Shown in pieces: positions 46,201 to 55,134 of a stretch of DNA of 64,000 bases. Origin of the DNA: Streptomyces sp. NBC_00376 (GTDB lineage: Bacteria > Actinomycetota > Actinomycetes > Streptomycetales > Streptomycetaceae); assembly GCF_036077095.1 (NCBI RefSeq), contig NZ_CP107960.1, positions 7,192,001 to 7,256,000 on the forward strand, in the 5' to 3' direction. The notes under the pieces were generated by a model, which saw nothing but the letters and a program-made list of their open reading frames with translations, was not told where the DNA came from and searched no databases. Position 1 is the stretch's first letter. Every line of letters starts with the position of its first letter. Position numbers and translations under genes: made by a program.

Positions 46201-49200
46201 GGTCGGCAAAGACGGCTCGGCGAGCATCGCCCACGGTGACCAGCAGATCAACGTCGGCGCCGACGGCACCATCACGGCCAACGACGCGCAGGGCAACCCG
46301 GTCCCGCCGGCCGTGCCGCAGCCGACCCCCGGAAATCCGGTGAACGCGGGCAACACCACCATCTCCGTGGACAACGGCGGCGGCCACTCGGTCACCGTCC
46401 ACGGCCAGAACGGCACCACGGTGACGGTCGGCGGCAACGGCACCACGACCGTCAACCATGGCCCGATCCAGGCGAGCCACGGCCCGAACGGCATCAGCGG
46501 CAGCGTGGGCACCGGCCATCCGATCCAGGCCAGCCAGGGCCCGAACGGCGTCACGACCGTCAGTCAGAACGGTACGTCGGTGAGTACGGGCGGAAACGGC
46601 CCGACCACGGTCGGTCCGCAGGGCGGGCCCGCCTCGGTCACCGTAAAACCGCCCACGGGCCAGGACCCCGCCCAGGTCACCACCGCCGATGGCAGTACCA
46701 CCAGCGTCCACGGCGACGGCACCGTCACCAAGTCGGCGCCCGCGGGAGCCGGCAGCCAGACGGTCAACACGGGCGGTCCTGGCAACACCACGGTGACGGT
46801 CGGCGACAACGGCACCACGACCGTCAGCAACGGCCCGATCCAGGCGAGTCACGGCCCGGACGGCATCAGCGGCAGCGTGGGCACCGTCAACCCGGTCCAG
46901 GTCGGCCAGGGCCCGGACGGCGTGACGACCGTCAGTCAGAACGGTACGTCGGTGAGTACGGGCGGAAACGGCCCGACCACGGTCGGTCCGCAGGGCGGGC
47001 CCGCCTCGGTCACCGTCAACCCGGCCGACGGAGCCAACCCGACGCAGGTCACCACCTCAGGCGGCAGCAACACCACCCTGACGGGGAACGGCGCCCAGAC
47101 GGACGTCAACGGCACCAACACCGCGAACAGCACGATCAACAACGACGGCACCATCAGCAACAACGCGCCGGCGGGCCCCAACAGCACGGTCACCACCGGA
47201 CCGAACGGCACCACCGCCGCCGACAACAACGGCAACTTCGGCGTGGACAACACCGGCACCGTCACCAACGGCCCGGTCACCATCACCGCCAACACCGACG
47301 CCGCCAACAACCCCGTGGCCACCTTCACCGACACCGGAGCCGGCGGTGCGCAGGCCGATGTCGGCACCAACGGCGTCAGCACCCAGGGCGTCGACACCAC
47401 GGTCGACCCGGGCGGCGATGTCACCGTCACCCACCACCAGACACCCGGCGGTCCGCCCACGACCGTCAACTCGGGCGCGGACGGCACGATCACCACACAG
47501 ACCCCCGACGGGGCCGAGGCGAAGGTGCCGCCACGCCCGAACCCCGCAGGCGGCGGACCTGCGCCCGCACCGGCCCCCAGCACGATCACCAACAACAACG
47601 GCGCCACCCTCTCGACGGACGGGCAGACCACCGCATTCACCAACGACGGGTTCACGACCACCATCGGCAACGACGGCACCGGCCCGGCCACCACGACACT
47701 CCACCACGACTCCGGCGTCAGCCACACCGTCGACAACAACGGCCAGGCCACGGTCAACAACTCGCCGAGCGGCGCCGGCATCACCGGCACCAACACCCAG
47801 GTGACGGTGAACACCCCGCAGCAGGAGGGCTGGGGCCTGTTCGGCTCACCGGAGATGACGGGCGGTCAGAACACCCTGTCCAACGGCCCGGACGGCCCCA
47901 CGATCACCACGCAGGGTGCCGACCCGGTCCACGAGCCCGGCAGCACCGTCGTGCACGGCCCGAACGCGGGCGGACCCGAGGGCGAGTTCTCCGTCACGTA
48001 CGGACCGGCCACCGGCACCTTCGCGCCCGGCGGCGTCACCGGTCTCGGCCCCTCCGGCACCCACGTCGACCCGGCCACCAACCTTCCCGTCGACACGGCG
48101 GGCAACCCCATCGGCAACAACCCCGGCGACACCACCATCAGCACCGTCACCGGCGACGGCAACAGCGGCATCACCGTGCCCACGCCCGGGGGCGGCCCCG
48201 TCGTGCACCACGACGGCTTCTACGGCGGCAACACCGGCGTCGACACCAACAACAGCACCCTCGGCAAGAGCCCCGGCGACGTGGAGAACGCCGGTACGCC
48301 GGGCCAGAAGTCCGACATCCTGGACGGCCCGCACAACCCCTTCAACCGCGACCCCGCGCCGGGCCCCGAGACCTTTACGGTGGGCGGCAACGGCGGCGGG
48401 CCCTCCGTGGACGTCCCGGTCGGCGGCAAGGGTGACTCCACCGTCCACAACGGCCCGTTCGACGTGAAGGCCAACGGCGACGGCTCCTTCGACGTGTCCG
48501 TGTCCGGTAGCAACCAGCCCGGTGACAAGGTCACCGTCGGACCGGACGGCACCCTCACCGGGCCCGGCGTGGTTCCGGAAGCGCAACCCGGAGCAGGACA
48601 GGAGGGGCCCGCCAGGCCCCCGCAGGTCACGTTCAGTAATAACACCACCGTTACCGGCGGACCGGGCGCGGCGCCCGTCGTCACCCCCGACGGCGGCGGC
48701 GCCACCACCACCTTCGCCAACGGCGCCGCCACCACCACCGACCAGGCGGGCAACGTCACCATCACGCAGAACCCCGACGGCAGCGCCACGTTCAGTAACA
48801 CCGCGGGCGGCGAGAACACCACGTTCACCGTCACCAAGGACGGCGTGGAAGGCACCGTCACCACGACTGACAACAACGGCAACCAGACCACGTTCGACGT
48901 CTTGGTCAACAACAACGGCTCCGTGCAGGTGAAGGACGCCAACGGCAAGACCCTCACCGAGGTCGACGCGAACGGCTCCTTCAACGAGCAGCACACCCCG
49001 ATCCACGACTACCACGCTTACGCGGGTGGCCCCACATCCGTAACCGAGCTCCACGAATACGGCTACGAGGCCCTCACCAGCATCCTCAAGGGCGCCGTCG
49101 GCCAAGCCGTCAGCGTCGGCTACGAGGTGGGCGCCAACGGCGCCGACGCGCAGACCACCCTGGAGAACGCGGGCATCAAACTCGGCTACGGCGTAGGCAA

Positions 49201-49360
49201 TTCCCTGGCCGGCAAGAAGGTCGAGAACGACCACGGATTCAAGACCAAGGGACCCGAGGTACCCCTTGCCTCGCTTCCCACGAAAACCATCGGAGCCGTC
49301 AACTCCAACCAGGACACCGAATTGGCGAATCCACCGGAAGAAGCCCCCATCAAGGTCTGA
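43268..49360 (+). CDS. Giant WXG100/LXG-headed protein with NG-rich repeat region
   Basis: 2,030 residues. The first ~190 residues are helical and coiled (NPEAIRTLAKTYQELSEGAG...), like the heads of type VII-secreted LXG/polymorphic-toxin proteins. At ~200-265 lie hydrophobic segments (LVEIIAGVIIGIVAVFFPVVGL and a following one), with further Ala/Gly-rich hydrophobic stretches to ~370. From ~450 to ~1,900 the chain is composed of short beta-strand/NG-turn repeats rich in Gly, Asn, Thr, Asp, Pro and poor in charge, suggesting a long beta-solenoid. The last ~130 residues are less repetitive (HDYHAYAGGP...GYEALTSILKGAVGQ) and could be the effector. The ATG at 43268 is 7 bases after GGAGGA; a TTG at 43262 is too close. 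Secretion by the neighbouring EccC-like ATPase is inferred. Confidence 0.8.
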   Translation: MARRHATGWEVLGFGEDPTPGNPEAIRTLAKTYQELSEGAGEAVELLRDDGALRRGKGQAMDALKTRITKDLPGLLEKTRDSFRTAAGAYDEYANTLTSAQDLLDRAIDQGQEVAAAAKTEVPALAADATPEQAETHQTQQGEVNAAKEALSAAEELGRMAQRIREEGSDRATIVLDDAAEQAIPARDFVKAFGDFLADNPLVEIIAGVIIGIVAVFFPVVGLILGAILFAVSVIRMVSQGKIDAGEIIIGLLTLVPGGVLLGGLGKIVGAAGKLAKFAPFLAKVGKGVGTASGAVSAALKNSTFVRKIIDPLSKGLVGLKASPGLALGAKFAIDVTTEFSLGFLASGITAVIDGKKFDAASAAKGAALGAATAGAFTLFGGTKFATSIKDAFTTKGKFKSNIDKAFSVNSLGVVDGKFKPGNVLFSETKGAQKTGFHGINGTTKSDPATGEVKTKVTTPDGAKTETKITPPGPKADQVEAPDDLPFGVPGPETSTTTTTPDGFTSKTANGTNTIKSPDGDVITSNGNTTTISTPIQGPTTKEQILGGLGGEFAPAQSEKPALSTELGPNGGFTTSGPFGEVSKGPDGTTTFSSPGGDGGGPTPEFTVNNNTISTPNGLTLTDNGGSTTVGGGGLTTDNQNGVNSVFNGPPAGQPVVTHNPADGNVDINFGNTTLNGNTGNPGGGFALPDGTQANVGNNGDVSVVNGDGGGQNVNLPPANAGGPVTFTDTNVSTSIPPAGGATIATPGGPATTLDHTGFTVNTGGPTPDTVQFNGPGNSLDVTPPGGQPQVSVGPDGSITTGNINTDGGGGGTATGGGGNVAFSPTDIKFSTPDGGTIAVNPQGQFDLNPSGAQPPVTVNPNGDIAVGPSGAAPVTFNGPDGTAVTTKPGGGLDVTPPGGHPQVSAGPDGGVSVNGITTDGNGGGTATGPGGQVDFSPLDIKFSAPDGTTFTINPNGKFHVDGISHGADGVTIGGSTTVGKDGSASIAHGDQQINVGADGTITANDAQGNPVPPAVPQPTPGNPVNAGNTTISVDNGGGHSVTVHGQNGTTVTVGGNGTTTVNHGPIQASHGPNGISGSVGTGHPIQASQGPNGVTTVSQNGTSVSTGGNGPTTVGPQGGPASVTVKPPTGQDPAQVTTADGSTTSVHGDGTVTKSAPAGAGSQTVNTGGPGNTTVTVGDNGTTTVSNGPIQASHGPDGISGSVGTVNPVQVGQGPDGVTTVSQNGTSVSTGGNGPTTVGPQGGPASVTVNPADGANPTQVTTSGGSNTTLTGNGAQTDVNGTNTANSTINNDGTISNNAPAGPNSTVTTGPNGTTAADNNGNFGVDNTGTVTNGPVTITANTDAANNPVATFTDTGAGGAQADVGTNGVSTQGVDTTVDPGGDVTVTHHQTPGGPPTTVNSGADGTITTQTPDGAEAKVPPRPNPAGGGPAPAPAPSTITNNNGATLSTDGQTTAFTNDGFTTTIGNDGTGPATTTLHHDSGVSHTVDNNGQATVNNSPSGAGITGTNTQVTVNTPQQEGWGLFGSPEMTGGQNTLSNGPDGPTITTQGADPVHEPGSTVVHGPNAGGPEGEFSVTYGPATGTFAPGGVTGLGPSGTHVDPATNLPVDTAGNPIGNNPGDTTISTVTGDGNSGITVPTPGGGPVVHHDGFYGGNTGVDTNNSTLGKSPGDVENAGTPGQKSDILDGPHNPFNRDPAPGPETFTVGGNGGGPSVDVPVGGKGDSTVHNGPFDVKANGDGSFDVSVSGSNQPGDKVTVGPDGTLTGPGVVPEAQPGAGQEGPARPPQVTFSNNTTVTGGPGAAPVVTPDGGGATTTFANGAATTTDQAGNVTITQNPDGSATFSNTAGGENTTFTVTKDGVEGTVTTTDNNGNQTTFDVLVNNNGSVQVKDANGKTLTEVDANGSFNEQHTPIHDYHAYAGGPTSVTELHEYGYEALTSILKGAVGQAVSVGYEVGANGADAQTTLENAGIKLGYGVGNSLAGKKVENDHGFKTKGPEVPLASLPTKTIGAVNSNQDTELANPPEEAPIKV
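46553..47016 (+). repeat. Long direct repeats within the giant gene
   Basis: A 92-base exact repeat (46553-46644 and 46925-47016) lies within a larger imperfect unit of 372 bases (124 codons). Weaker related units lie on both sides, so the region expands or contracts by recombination. Codon identity over 92 bases indicates a recent event. Confidence 0.9.
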
Positions 49361-49385
49361 ACCGAATGACCGCACCCGTCGTGTG
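49358..49385 (+). promoter_or_regulatory. SigL-type ECF promoter P4 (WXG100 gene)
   Basis: TGAACC (49358-49363) starts on the stop codon of the giant gene; 16 bases later CGTGTG (49380-49385). Gives the small secreted protein its own strong transcript, start near 49392. Confidence 0.75.
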
Positions 49386-49458
49386 TAGGGCGCTGGTCCA
49401 CGAAACGGTCCATGAAACACCCATCCGCACCACCGACTTGGAAAAGGGAGACATTCCG

Positions 49459-49755
49459 ATGGCCGATTACATCGTGAACGACGAGAAGACCGGCGCCGCC
49501 GCCACGCAGACCATGAACGAGTACGAGATCGCGGTCGCCCAGCTCAACAAGATCAAGGCCGACCTGGACGCGCTCACCGCCGACGGCTACAACACCCCGT
49601 CGGCGAGGAACGACTTCCAGCCCTTCGTGCAGGAGTACACGGACAACTACGGCAAGGTCACCGAAGGTCTCACGGGCATCTCCGAGTACATCAAGAAGTA
49701 CGGCGAGGGCATGACCCAGTTCGACTCCGAGATGGGTTCCAGCCTCCGCAAGTGA
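49459..49755 (+). CDS. WXG100-like small protein (EsxA/ESAT-6 type) with atypical turn
   Basis: 98 residues predicted to form a helical hairpin: helix TMNEYEIAVAQLNKIKADLDAL, turn DGYNTPSA, helix ARNDFQPFVQEYTDNYGKV. The Trp-x-Gly turn of the family is absent and is replaced by GYNTPS. The C-terminus FDSEMGSSLRK matches that of the protein at 55135. ATG at 49459 follows AAGGGAG. It lies between the giant protein and the EccC-like ATPase, the usual place for a type VII substrate, and has its own promoter. Confidence 0.82.
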   Translation: MADYIVNDEKTGAAATQTMNEYEIAVAQLNKIKADLDALTADGYNTPSARNDFQPFVQEYTDNYGKVTEGLTGISEYIKKYGEGMTQFDSEMGSSLRK

Positions 49756-49769
49756 CCCCGCCCGGACGT

Positions 49770-49806
49770 CGGCCGGGCCGGTCCACTCTCCGGTCCGGCC
49801 CGGCCG
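49770..49806 (+). terminator. Hairpin between WXG100 and EccC genes
   Basis: 12-base perfect arms (49770-49781, 49795-49806), 13-base loop. It probably terminates most WXG100 transcripts, with read-through into the ATPase gene, which has no promoter of its own that I could find. Confidence 0.6.
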
Positions 49807-49862
49807 GCTGTCCCGCACCCCTGGCAACCCCTGGTGATCCCCGTGCCCAAGGAGCACTGACG

Positions 49863-52800
49863 ATGCGTCTGACCGTCACCGCCGTCGACCCGGAGCAGGG
49901 TCAGACCGCGGACATCATGATCGAGACCGACCCCGAGGCCCCCGCGGGCGAACTCGCCGAGCAACTGCACCGGCGGCTGCGCGGCGGCACACCGAAAGCA
50001 CCGCCCGTTCTGTACCACGGGGCCACCCCGCTCCCCGCCGACCAGCCGATGGCCGCCGCCGCCCTGCGCTCCGGCAGCCTGCTGTCCCTGGACGCTCCCG
50101 CGCCCGAGGCGGGCCCGGAGCCGGACGGCGTCGTGGAACTGCGCGGCGTCGGCGGCGCCGACGCGGGAGTGGTGTTCCGGCTGCCGCCCGGCGACTACGA
50201 GATCGGCTCCGCCGCGTCCTGCCGCATCCAGCTCCGCGCCGAAGGGCTCGCGAAGACCGCGGCGCGCCTGAAGGTGCACGCCGACGCCACCGCGACCGTA
50301 CGTTCCGTCGACCAGGACGGCGTCACCCGGGACGGCACCGGGGCGCGGGACTGGACCCCATGGCCGCTCGGCGGCGTCCTCACCATCGGCCCGGCCCTGC
50401 TCGAACTGGCCACGCCCTCCGTGCCCGACGCCGCCCTCCAGCCCTCCGACGACGGCGTGGGGCTCGACTACAACCGGCCGCCCCGGCTGCTGCCCCCGCC
50501 CGTCAACAACCGCTTCCAGCTCCCCGTGCCGCCCGGAAAACCCATCCGCAACAAGCTCCAGCTCGTGATGATCTTCGCACCGCTGATGATGGCCGGCGTC
50601 TCGTTCGTCATCTTCAACAACCCCAGGTTCCTGGTCTTCGGTGTCCTCTCCCCAGTCGTCGCCCTCATCTCCCAGTTCTCCAACAAGCGCCGGGGCAAGG
50701 AGAGTTACGAGGACCAGCTCAAGGAGTACGAGGAGAAGAAGGCCGCACTGGAACAGGACGTGGACGAGGCGGTGCTCGCCGAACAGCACGCCCGGCGCCT
50801 CGCCGCCCCGGACCCGGCGTCGGCCCTCCTGATCGCCACCGGCCCGCGTCAGCGGCTCTGGGAGCGCCGCTGGCGCGACAGCGACTTCCTGCTGATGCGG
50901 CTCGGCGTCGCCGACCGTCCCGCCTACGTGGAGCTCCAGGACCCCGCCGAGCCGGAACACCGCCGCAGGGTCGACCGCACCACGCACGCCGTGCCCGTGA
51001 CCGTGCCGCTGCGCTCCTGCGGCGTCATGGGCGTCGCCGGCGGCGCCACCGCCGAGCCGCTGGTGCGCTGGCTGATCGCCCAGGCCGCCGTCCTGCACAG
51101 CCCCTCCGACCTGCGGATCTGCGTACTGTCCGGCACCGGCGGCGCGGACCGCTGGTCCTGGGTGCACTGGCTGCCGCACTGCGCGCCCCTCGGCGAGGAC
51201 ACCATCTCCCTGGTCGGCGCGAGCGCCGAGTCCGTGGGCCGCCGCATCGCCGAACTCACCGCCGTGGTCGCCGCCCGGCAGGCGGCCGGCGACCGGGCAC
51301 CGCGCGGCGGCGCCGCGGGCGAGCCCGACGTCCTGGTCGTCCTCGACGGCGCCCGGAGACTGCGCTCCCTGCCCGGCGTCATCCAGATCCTCCGCGACGG
51401 ACCGGCCGTCGGCGTGTACGCGCTGTGCGTGGACGACGAGGCCCGGCTCCTGCCCGAGGAGTGCCGCGCCGTGGCCGTGGCCGGGCCGAAGTGGCTGCGC
51501 GCCGAGCAGGACAGCGCCGACCCCGTCGACGAGGTCCGCATGGACGCGCCGACCCGGTCCTGGTGCGTGGGCGTGGCCCGCGCGCTCGCGCCGATCCGCG
51601 ACGTGGGCGACGACGCCGACGAGAACCTGCTGCCCGCCTCCGCCCGGCTCCTGGACGTACTCGGTCTCGAACCGCCCACCCCCGACGCCGTCGCCGCGCG
51701 ATGGGTGATCGCCGCCCGCAGCACCCGCGCCGTGCTCGGCGAGGGCGTGGATGGTCCGTTCGCCGTCGACCTGGCCGCCGACGGGCCGCACGGCCTGATC
51801 GCGGGCACCACCGGATCCGGCAAGTCCGAACTGCTCCAGTCCCTCGTGGCGAGCCTCGCCGTCGCCAACCGGCCGGACGAGCTGAACTTCGTCCTCGTCG
51901 ACTACAAGGGCGGCAGCGCCTTCGCCGAGTGCGAGGACCTGCCGCACACCGTCGGCATGGTCACCGACCTGGACACCCACCTCGTGGAGCGGGCCCTGGT
52001 GTCCCTCGGCGCCGAACTGAAGCGACGCGAGCACATCCTCGCGGAGGCCGGGGCCAAGGACATCGACGACTACACCGACAAACGCACCCGCCATCCCGAA
52101 CTCGCCCCCATGGCCCGGCTCGTCCTCGTCATCGACGAGTTCGCGTCGATGGTGCGCGAACTCCCCGACTTCGTCTCCGGACTCGTCAACATCGCCCAGC
52201 GGGGCCGCTCCCTCGGCATCCACCTGATCCTCGCCACCCAGCGGCCCTCCGGCGCGGTCACCGCCGACATCCGCGCCAACACCAACCTGCGGATCGCGCT
52301 GCGCACCACCGACACCGGAGAGAGCCGCGACATCATCGACGCCCCCGACTCAGGGCAGCTCTCGCCCCGCACTCCCGGCCGCGCCCACGCCAGGCTCGGC
52401 CACGCGGCGCTGCTGCCGTTCCAGACCGGTCGGATCGGCGGCCGCCGCCTCGACGCCTCGAACACGGACGAGGACCGCCCGGCGCCGGTGCTCACCGAAC
52501 TCCACTGGGAGGCCCTCGGCGCCCCGATACCGAGGCCGGAGGTGCAGGAGGACACCTTCCAGCCGGTCACCGACCTGTCGGTCCTGGTCGAGGCGGTACG
52601 CGACGCGGCCACCCAGCTCTCCGTACCGCCCGCCCGGCGCCCCTGGCTGCCCCCGTTGCCCGGCGTCCTCACTCTCGCCGACCTGCCCGCGCGGCCCGAG
52701 GCGGCCGAGGACGGGCGGCTCACCCCGGTGGCGTACGGCCTCGTGGACGTGCCCACCGAGCAGGCGCAGCGTCAACTCGCCTTCGATCTCGACGAGATGG

Positions 52801-54269
52801 GCCATCTGTACATCATCGGCTCGCCGCGCAGCGGCCGCTCGCAGGCGCTACGGACCCTCGCCGCCGCCCTCACCGGCGCGCACCGCTGCGCCGACGTCCA
52901 CCTGTACGGACTCGACTGCGGCAACGGCGCCCTCCAGGCCCTCGGCGGACTCCCGCACTGCGGGGCCGTGGTGGACCGGGGCCAGGTCGAGCGGGTGACC
53001 CGCCTCCTGAACCGCCTGGTCGCCGAGGTCGGGCGGCGCCGTGAACTTCTCGGCAGGCGGGGCGTCGCCGACCTCACCGAGCTGCGCCGCGTCCTGCCCG
53101 AGACGGAGCGGCCCCCGCACATCCTGCTGCTCGTCGACCGGTTCGAGGCGTTCGAGCGGGACTTCGCCAACTACGACCAGGGCAGCCTGATGGACGCCAT
53201 GACCCTGCTGATGCGCGAGGGCGCGAGCGTCGGCCTGCACCTGGTCATGACCGGCGACCGCATCCTCGGTCAGAACCGGTTCTCCTCCACCACCGAGGAC
53301 AAGCTGGTCCTGCGCCTCAACGACCGCACCGACTACTCCATGGTGGGCCTCCACTCCCGCGACGTCCCCGAGGATCTCCCGGCCGGTCGCGGTGTCCTCG
53401 CCAAGGACACCAACAGCGCTCAGATCGCATTGATCCCGGGCGGCGACGGCGGCGACGGCAGCGCCCGCACCGACGCCACCGGCGCGGGCCAGGCCCTGGC
53501 ACTCGGCGTACTCGCCGAACGGGTCGGGGAACGCGACGCCGAGGTGCCCACCGAGCGCAGGCCGTTCCGCGTGGACGTCCTGCCAGACGAGCTGGACTTC
53601 GCGGACGCCCTCGCCCGCAGGCCGCACACCGTCTCCCCGCTGTGGGCGATGGTCGGCGTCGGAGGCGACGAACTCGCCGCCATCGGCACCGACTTGTCGC
53701 AGGTGCCGTCCTTCGTGGTCGCCGGCCCGCCGAGGTCGGGCCGCAGCACGGTGCTGCTCACCATGGCGAAGTCGCTGACCGCGGCCGGCACGAAGATCGT
53801 GGCGATCGCGCCGCGCAACTCGCCGCTGCGCCACCTCGCCGGACAGCCCGGCGTCGTGGAGGTCTTCACCGACGCCGACGTCGCGGTCGCCGACTTCCGC
53901 GCCGCACTCGGCAAGGTGGACAGCCCCGCCGGAGCCATCCTCGTCGACGATGCCGAGATGATGATCAACTCCGAGCTGGACACCGACTTCGTCGCGCTCG
54001 CCCGCGGCAGCGCCGGGGACGGCTGGGGCCTGATCATGGCCGGCAACAACGAGGCGCTGCTCGGCGGCATCGGCGGCTGGCAGGCCGCCGTACGCCGCAA
54101 CCGCTGCGGCGCCCTGCTCGCGCCCCGGCTGATGGGCGACGGCGAACTCGTCGGCGCCCGTCTGCCACGCGGCCTGATGGGACAGGACAGCGAACCCGGC
54201 CGCGCCCACCTGCAGCTCGGCGACGGCCGCTTCACCACGGTCCGCGTGCCCGCGACGACGGTGGACTGA
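49863..54269 (+). CDS. FHA-FtsK/SpoIIIE-type secretion ATPase (EccC/EssC-like)
   Basis: 1,468 residues. It starts with a ubiquitin-like stretch (~1-80), then an FHA-like domain ~95-185 (GDYEIGSAASCRIQL). Two transmembrane segments lie at ~230-272 (QLVMIFAPLMMAGVSFVIF, FLVFGVLSPVVALISQF). Three ATPase domains follow. D1 has Walker A GTTGSGKSE near 647 and Walker B LVLVIDEFA near 755. D2 has GSPRSGRS near 985 and D3 GPPRSGRS near 1287; in both the Walker Lys is Arg, so D2/D3 are likely regulatory or substrate-binding. FHA at the N-terminus is the EssC arrangement. It is the motor of a type VII-like system, but no EccB, EccD, EccE or mycosin gene is in the window. ATG after AAGGAG. Confidence 0.92.
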   Translation: MRLTVTAVDPEQGQTADIMIETDPEAPAGELAEQLHRRLRGGTPKAPPVLYHGATPLPADQPMAAAALRSGSLLSLDAPAPEAGPEPDGVVELRGVGGADAGVVFRLPPGDYEIGSAASCRIQLRAEGLAKTAARLKVHADATATVRSVDQDGVTRDGTGARDWTPWPLGGVLTIGPALLELATPSVPDAALQPSDDGVGLDYNRPPRLLPPPVNNRFQLPVPPGKPIRNKLQLVMIFAPLMMAGVSFVIFNNPRFLVFGVLSPVVALISQFSNKRRGKESYEDQLKEYEEKKAALEQDVDEAVLAEQHARRLAAPDPASALLIATGPRQRLWERRWRDSDFLLMRLGVADRPAYVELQDPAEPEHRRRVDRTTHAVPVTVPLRSCGVMGVAGGATAEPLVRWLIAQAAVLHSPSDLRICVLSGTGGADRWSWVHWLPHCAPLGEDTISLVGASAESVGRRIAELTAVVAARQAAGDRAPRGGAAGEPDVLVVLDGARRLRSLPGVIQILRDGPAVGVYALCVDDEARLLPEECRAVAVAGPKWLRAEQDSADPVDEVRMDAPTRSWCVGVARALAPIRDVGDDADENLLPASARLLDVLGLEPPTPDAVAARWVIAARSTRAVLGEGVDGPFAVDLAADGPHGLIAGTTGSGKSELLQSLVASLAVANRPDELNFVLVDYKGGSAFAECEDLPHTVGMVTDLDTHLVERALVSLGAELKRREHILAEAGAKDIDDYTDKRTRHPELAPMARLVLVIDEFASMVRELPDFVSGLVNIAQRGRSLGIHLILATQRPSGAVTADIRANTNLRIALRTTDTGESRDIIDAPDSGQLSPRTPGRAHARLGHAALLPFQTGRIGGRRLDASNTDEDRPAPVLTELHWEALGAPIPRPEVQEDTFQPVTDLSVLVEAVRDAATQLSVPPARRPWLPPLPGVLTLADLPARPEAAEDGRLTPVAYGLVDVPTEQAQRQLAFDLDEMGHLYIIGSPRSGRSQALRTLAAALTGAHRCADVHLYGLDCGNGALQALGGLPHCGAVVDRGQVERVTRLLNRLVAEVGRRRELLGRRGVADLTELRRVLPETERPPHILLLVDRFEAFERDFANYDQGSLMDAMTLLMREGASVGLHLVMTGDRILGQNRFSSTTEDKLVLRLNDRTDYSMVGLHSRDVPEDLPAGRGVLAKDTNSAQIALIPGGDGGDGSARTDATGAGQALALGVLAERVGERDAEVPTERRPFRVDVLPDELDFADALARRPHTVSPLWAMVGVGGDELAAIGTDLSQVPSFVVAGPPRSGRSTVLLTMAKSLTAAGTKIVAIAPRNSPLRHLAGQPGVVEVFTDADVAVADFRAALGKVDSPAGAILVDDAEMMINSELDTDFVALARGSAGDGWGLIMAGNNEALLGGIGGWQAAVRRNRCGALLAPRLMGDGELVGARLPRGLMGQDSEPGRAHLQLGDGRFTTVRVPATTVD

Positions 54270-54340
54270 CCGACCGCGCGGCGTACGGCACCACAGAGCA
54301 AGGCGAGAAGGCCTACGCTCCCGTCCGGTCACCGGGGGAG

Positions 54341-54413
54341 CGGAGGCCTTCCGGCCTCCGGCACACGCGAAGAAGAGGGCCCGGCCGTTCCTCCCAGGAA
54401 CGGCCGGGCCCTC
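54341..54413. terminator. Twin hairpins between convergent EccC and downstream genes
   Basis: A small hairpin (arms 54341-54348/54353-54360, 4-base loop) is followed by a very strong one with 18-base perfect arms (54375-54392/54396-54413) and a 3-base loop. Serves both strands. Confidence 0.85.
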
Positions 54414-54430
54414 CGCGAGGCCGGCGCCGG

Positions 54431-55057
54431 TCAGGTGGTCGCCGCGCCGACGGCCACCGGCTCCTTGTCGCCGAAGGCGAACGTCGACGTGATGGCGTCG
54501 AAGAGGTCGTTCAGCGGCTCGGCGAGCGGGATGTTCGGGCTGAAGCAGGTGATGATCAGGACCCGCTCGCCACCGGGGACCGGCACGAACGTGTGCGTCA
54601 CCACCATCTTGTACGAGACACCGTCGGCGATCTCCGTCTCCTCGATGCCGGCCATCCGGCCGACCGGACCGACGCCCGGCAGCGTCGCCGTCGTGAGGGT
54701 CCGGGTGGTGTTCTCGCGGCGGCGGCCCCCGGTGGCCGAGAACTGCTCGGCGATGCCCTTGGCGGAGAAGTCCTCACCGGGCGGCGGCGTCACGCTGAAC
54801 ACCATGAGCCCGGCCATCAGCAGGCCGTCCTCGTACATGGCGGTGGTGCCCGCCGCATAGACGGCGCCGCGCCTGCGGGCGCCCTCCATGATGCGCCGCG
54901 CGCTGCGGAACGTGTGGTTGATGGCGTCCCGGGTCTCCTTCTGCGGGGCGTGCCGCAGCATCTCGGCACGGCGCTCGGCGAGCGTGTCGCCGTGCAGGTC
55001 GTACTCCGTCCAGTTCTCCGGGATGGCGATCCCGAAGGTGTGCGAACCAGTGGTCAT
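54431..55057 (-). CDS. Hypothetical type VII-locus protein, possibly PsbP/MOG1-like fold
   Basis: 208 residues from the ATG at 55057; longer in-frame starts upstream read through a GC-rich gap and are unlikely. No signal peptide or membrane span. The C-terminal part (TLPGVGPVGRMAGIEETEI, YKMVVTHTFVPVPGGERVLIITCFSPN, LNDLFDAITSTFAF) resembles the two-layer sheet proteins of the PsbP/MOG1/LpqN type, but this is only an impression. It sits downstream of the small WXG100-like gene and may be its chaperone or a substrate adaptor, like EspG in mycobacteria. Confidence 0.6.
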   Translation of the reverse strand: MTTGSHTFGIAIPENWTEYDLHGDTLAERRAEMLRHAPQKETRDAINHTFRSARRIMEGARRRGAVYAAGTTAMYEDGLLMAGLMVFSVTPPPGEDFSAKGIAEQFSATGGRRRENTTRTLTTATLPGVGPVGRMAGIEETEIADGVSYKMVVTHTFVPVPGGERVLIITCFSPNIPLAEPLNDLFDAITSTFAFGDKEPVAVGAATT

Positions 55058-55075
55058 GGGACCGTGCTCCTCAGT

Positions 55076-55107
55076 TCGTTTCGGGCCGGGCTCGTTTCGG
55101 GCCGGGC
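55076..55107. repeat. 16-bp perfect tandem repeat
   Basis: 55076-55091 repeats exactly at 55092-55107 in the 77-base gap between the two minus-strand genes. No function apparent. Confidence 0.8.
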
Positions 55108-55134
55108 CGATGGGGGATCGATCAGGCCGTCGTC

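Noticed and set aside
43226..46852. Very long open frame on the minus strand, opposite the giant gene
   Set aside because: High-GC codon bias creates stop-free shadows; its composition is Gly/Asp/Arg-rich without domains, and the plus-strand frame has a ribosome site, a promoter and a structured head.
44900..48900. Repeats in the giant gene as a CRISPR array or mobile element
   Set aside because: The repeats are in-frame coding, imperfect and lack uniform spacers or transposase genes.
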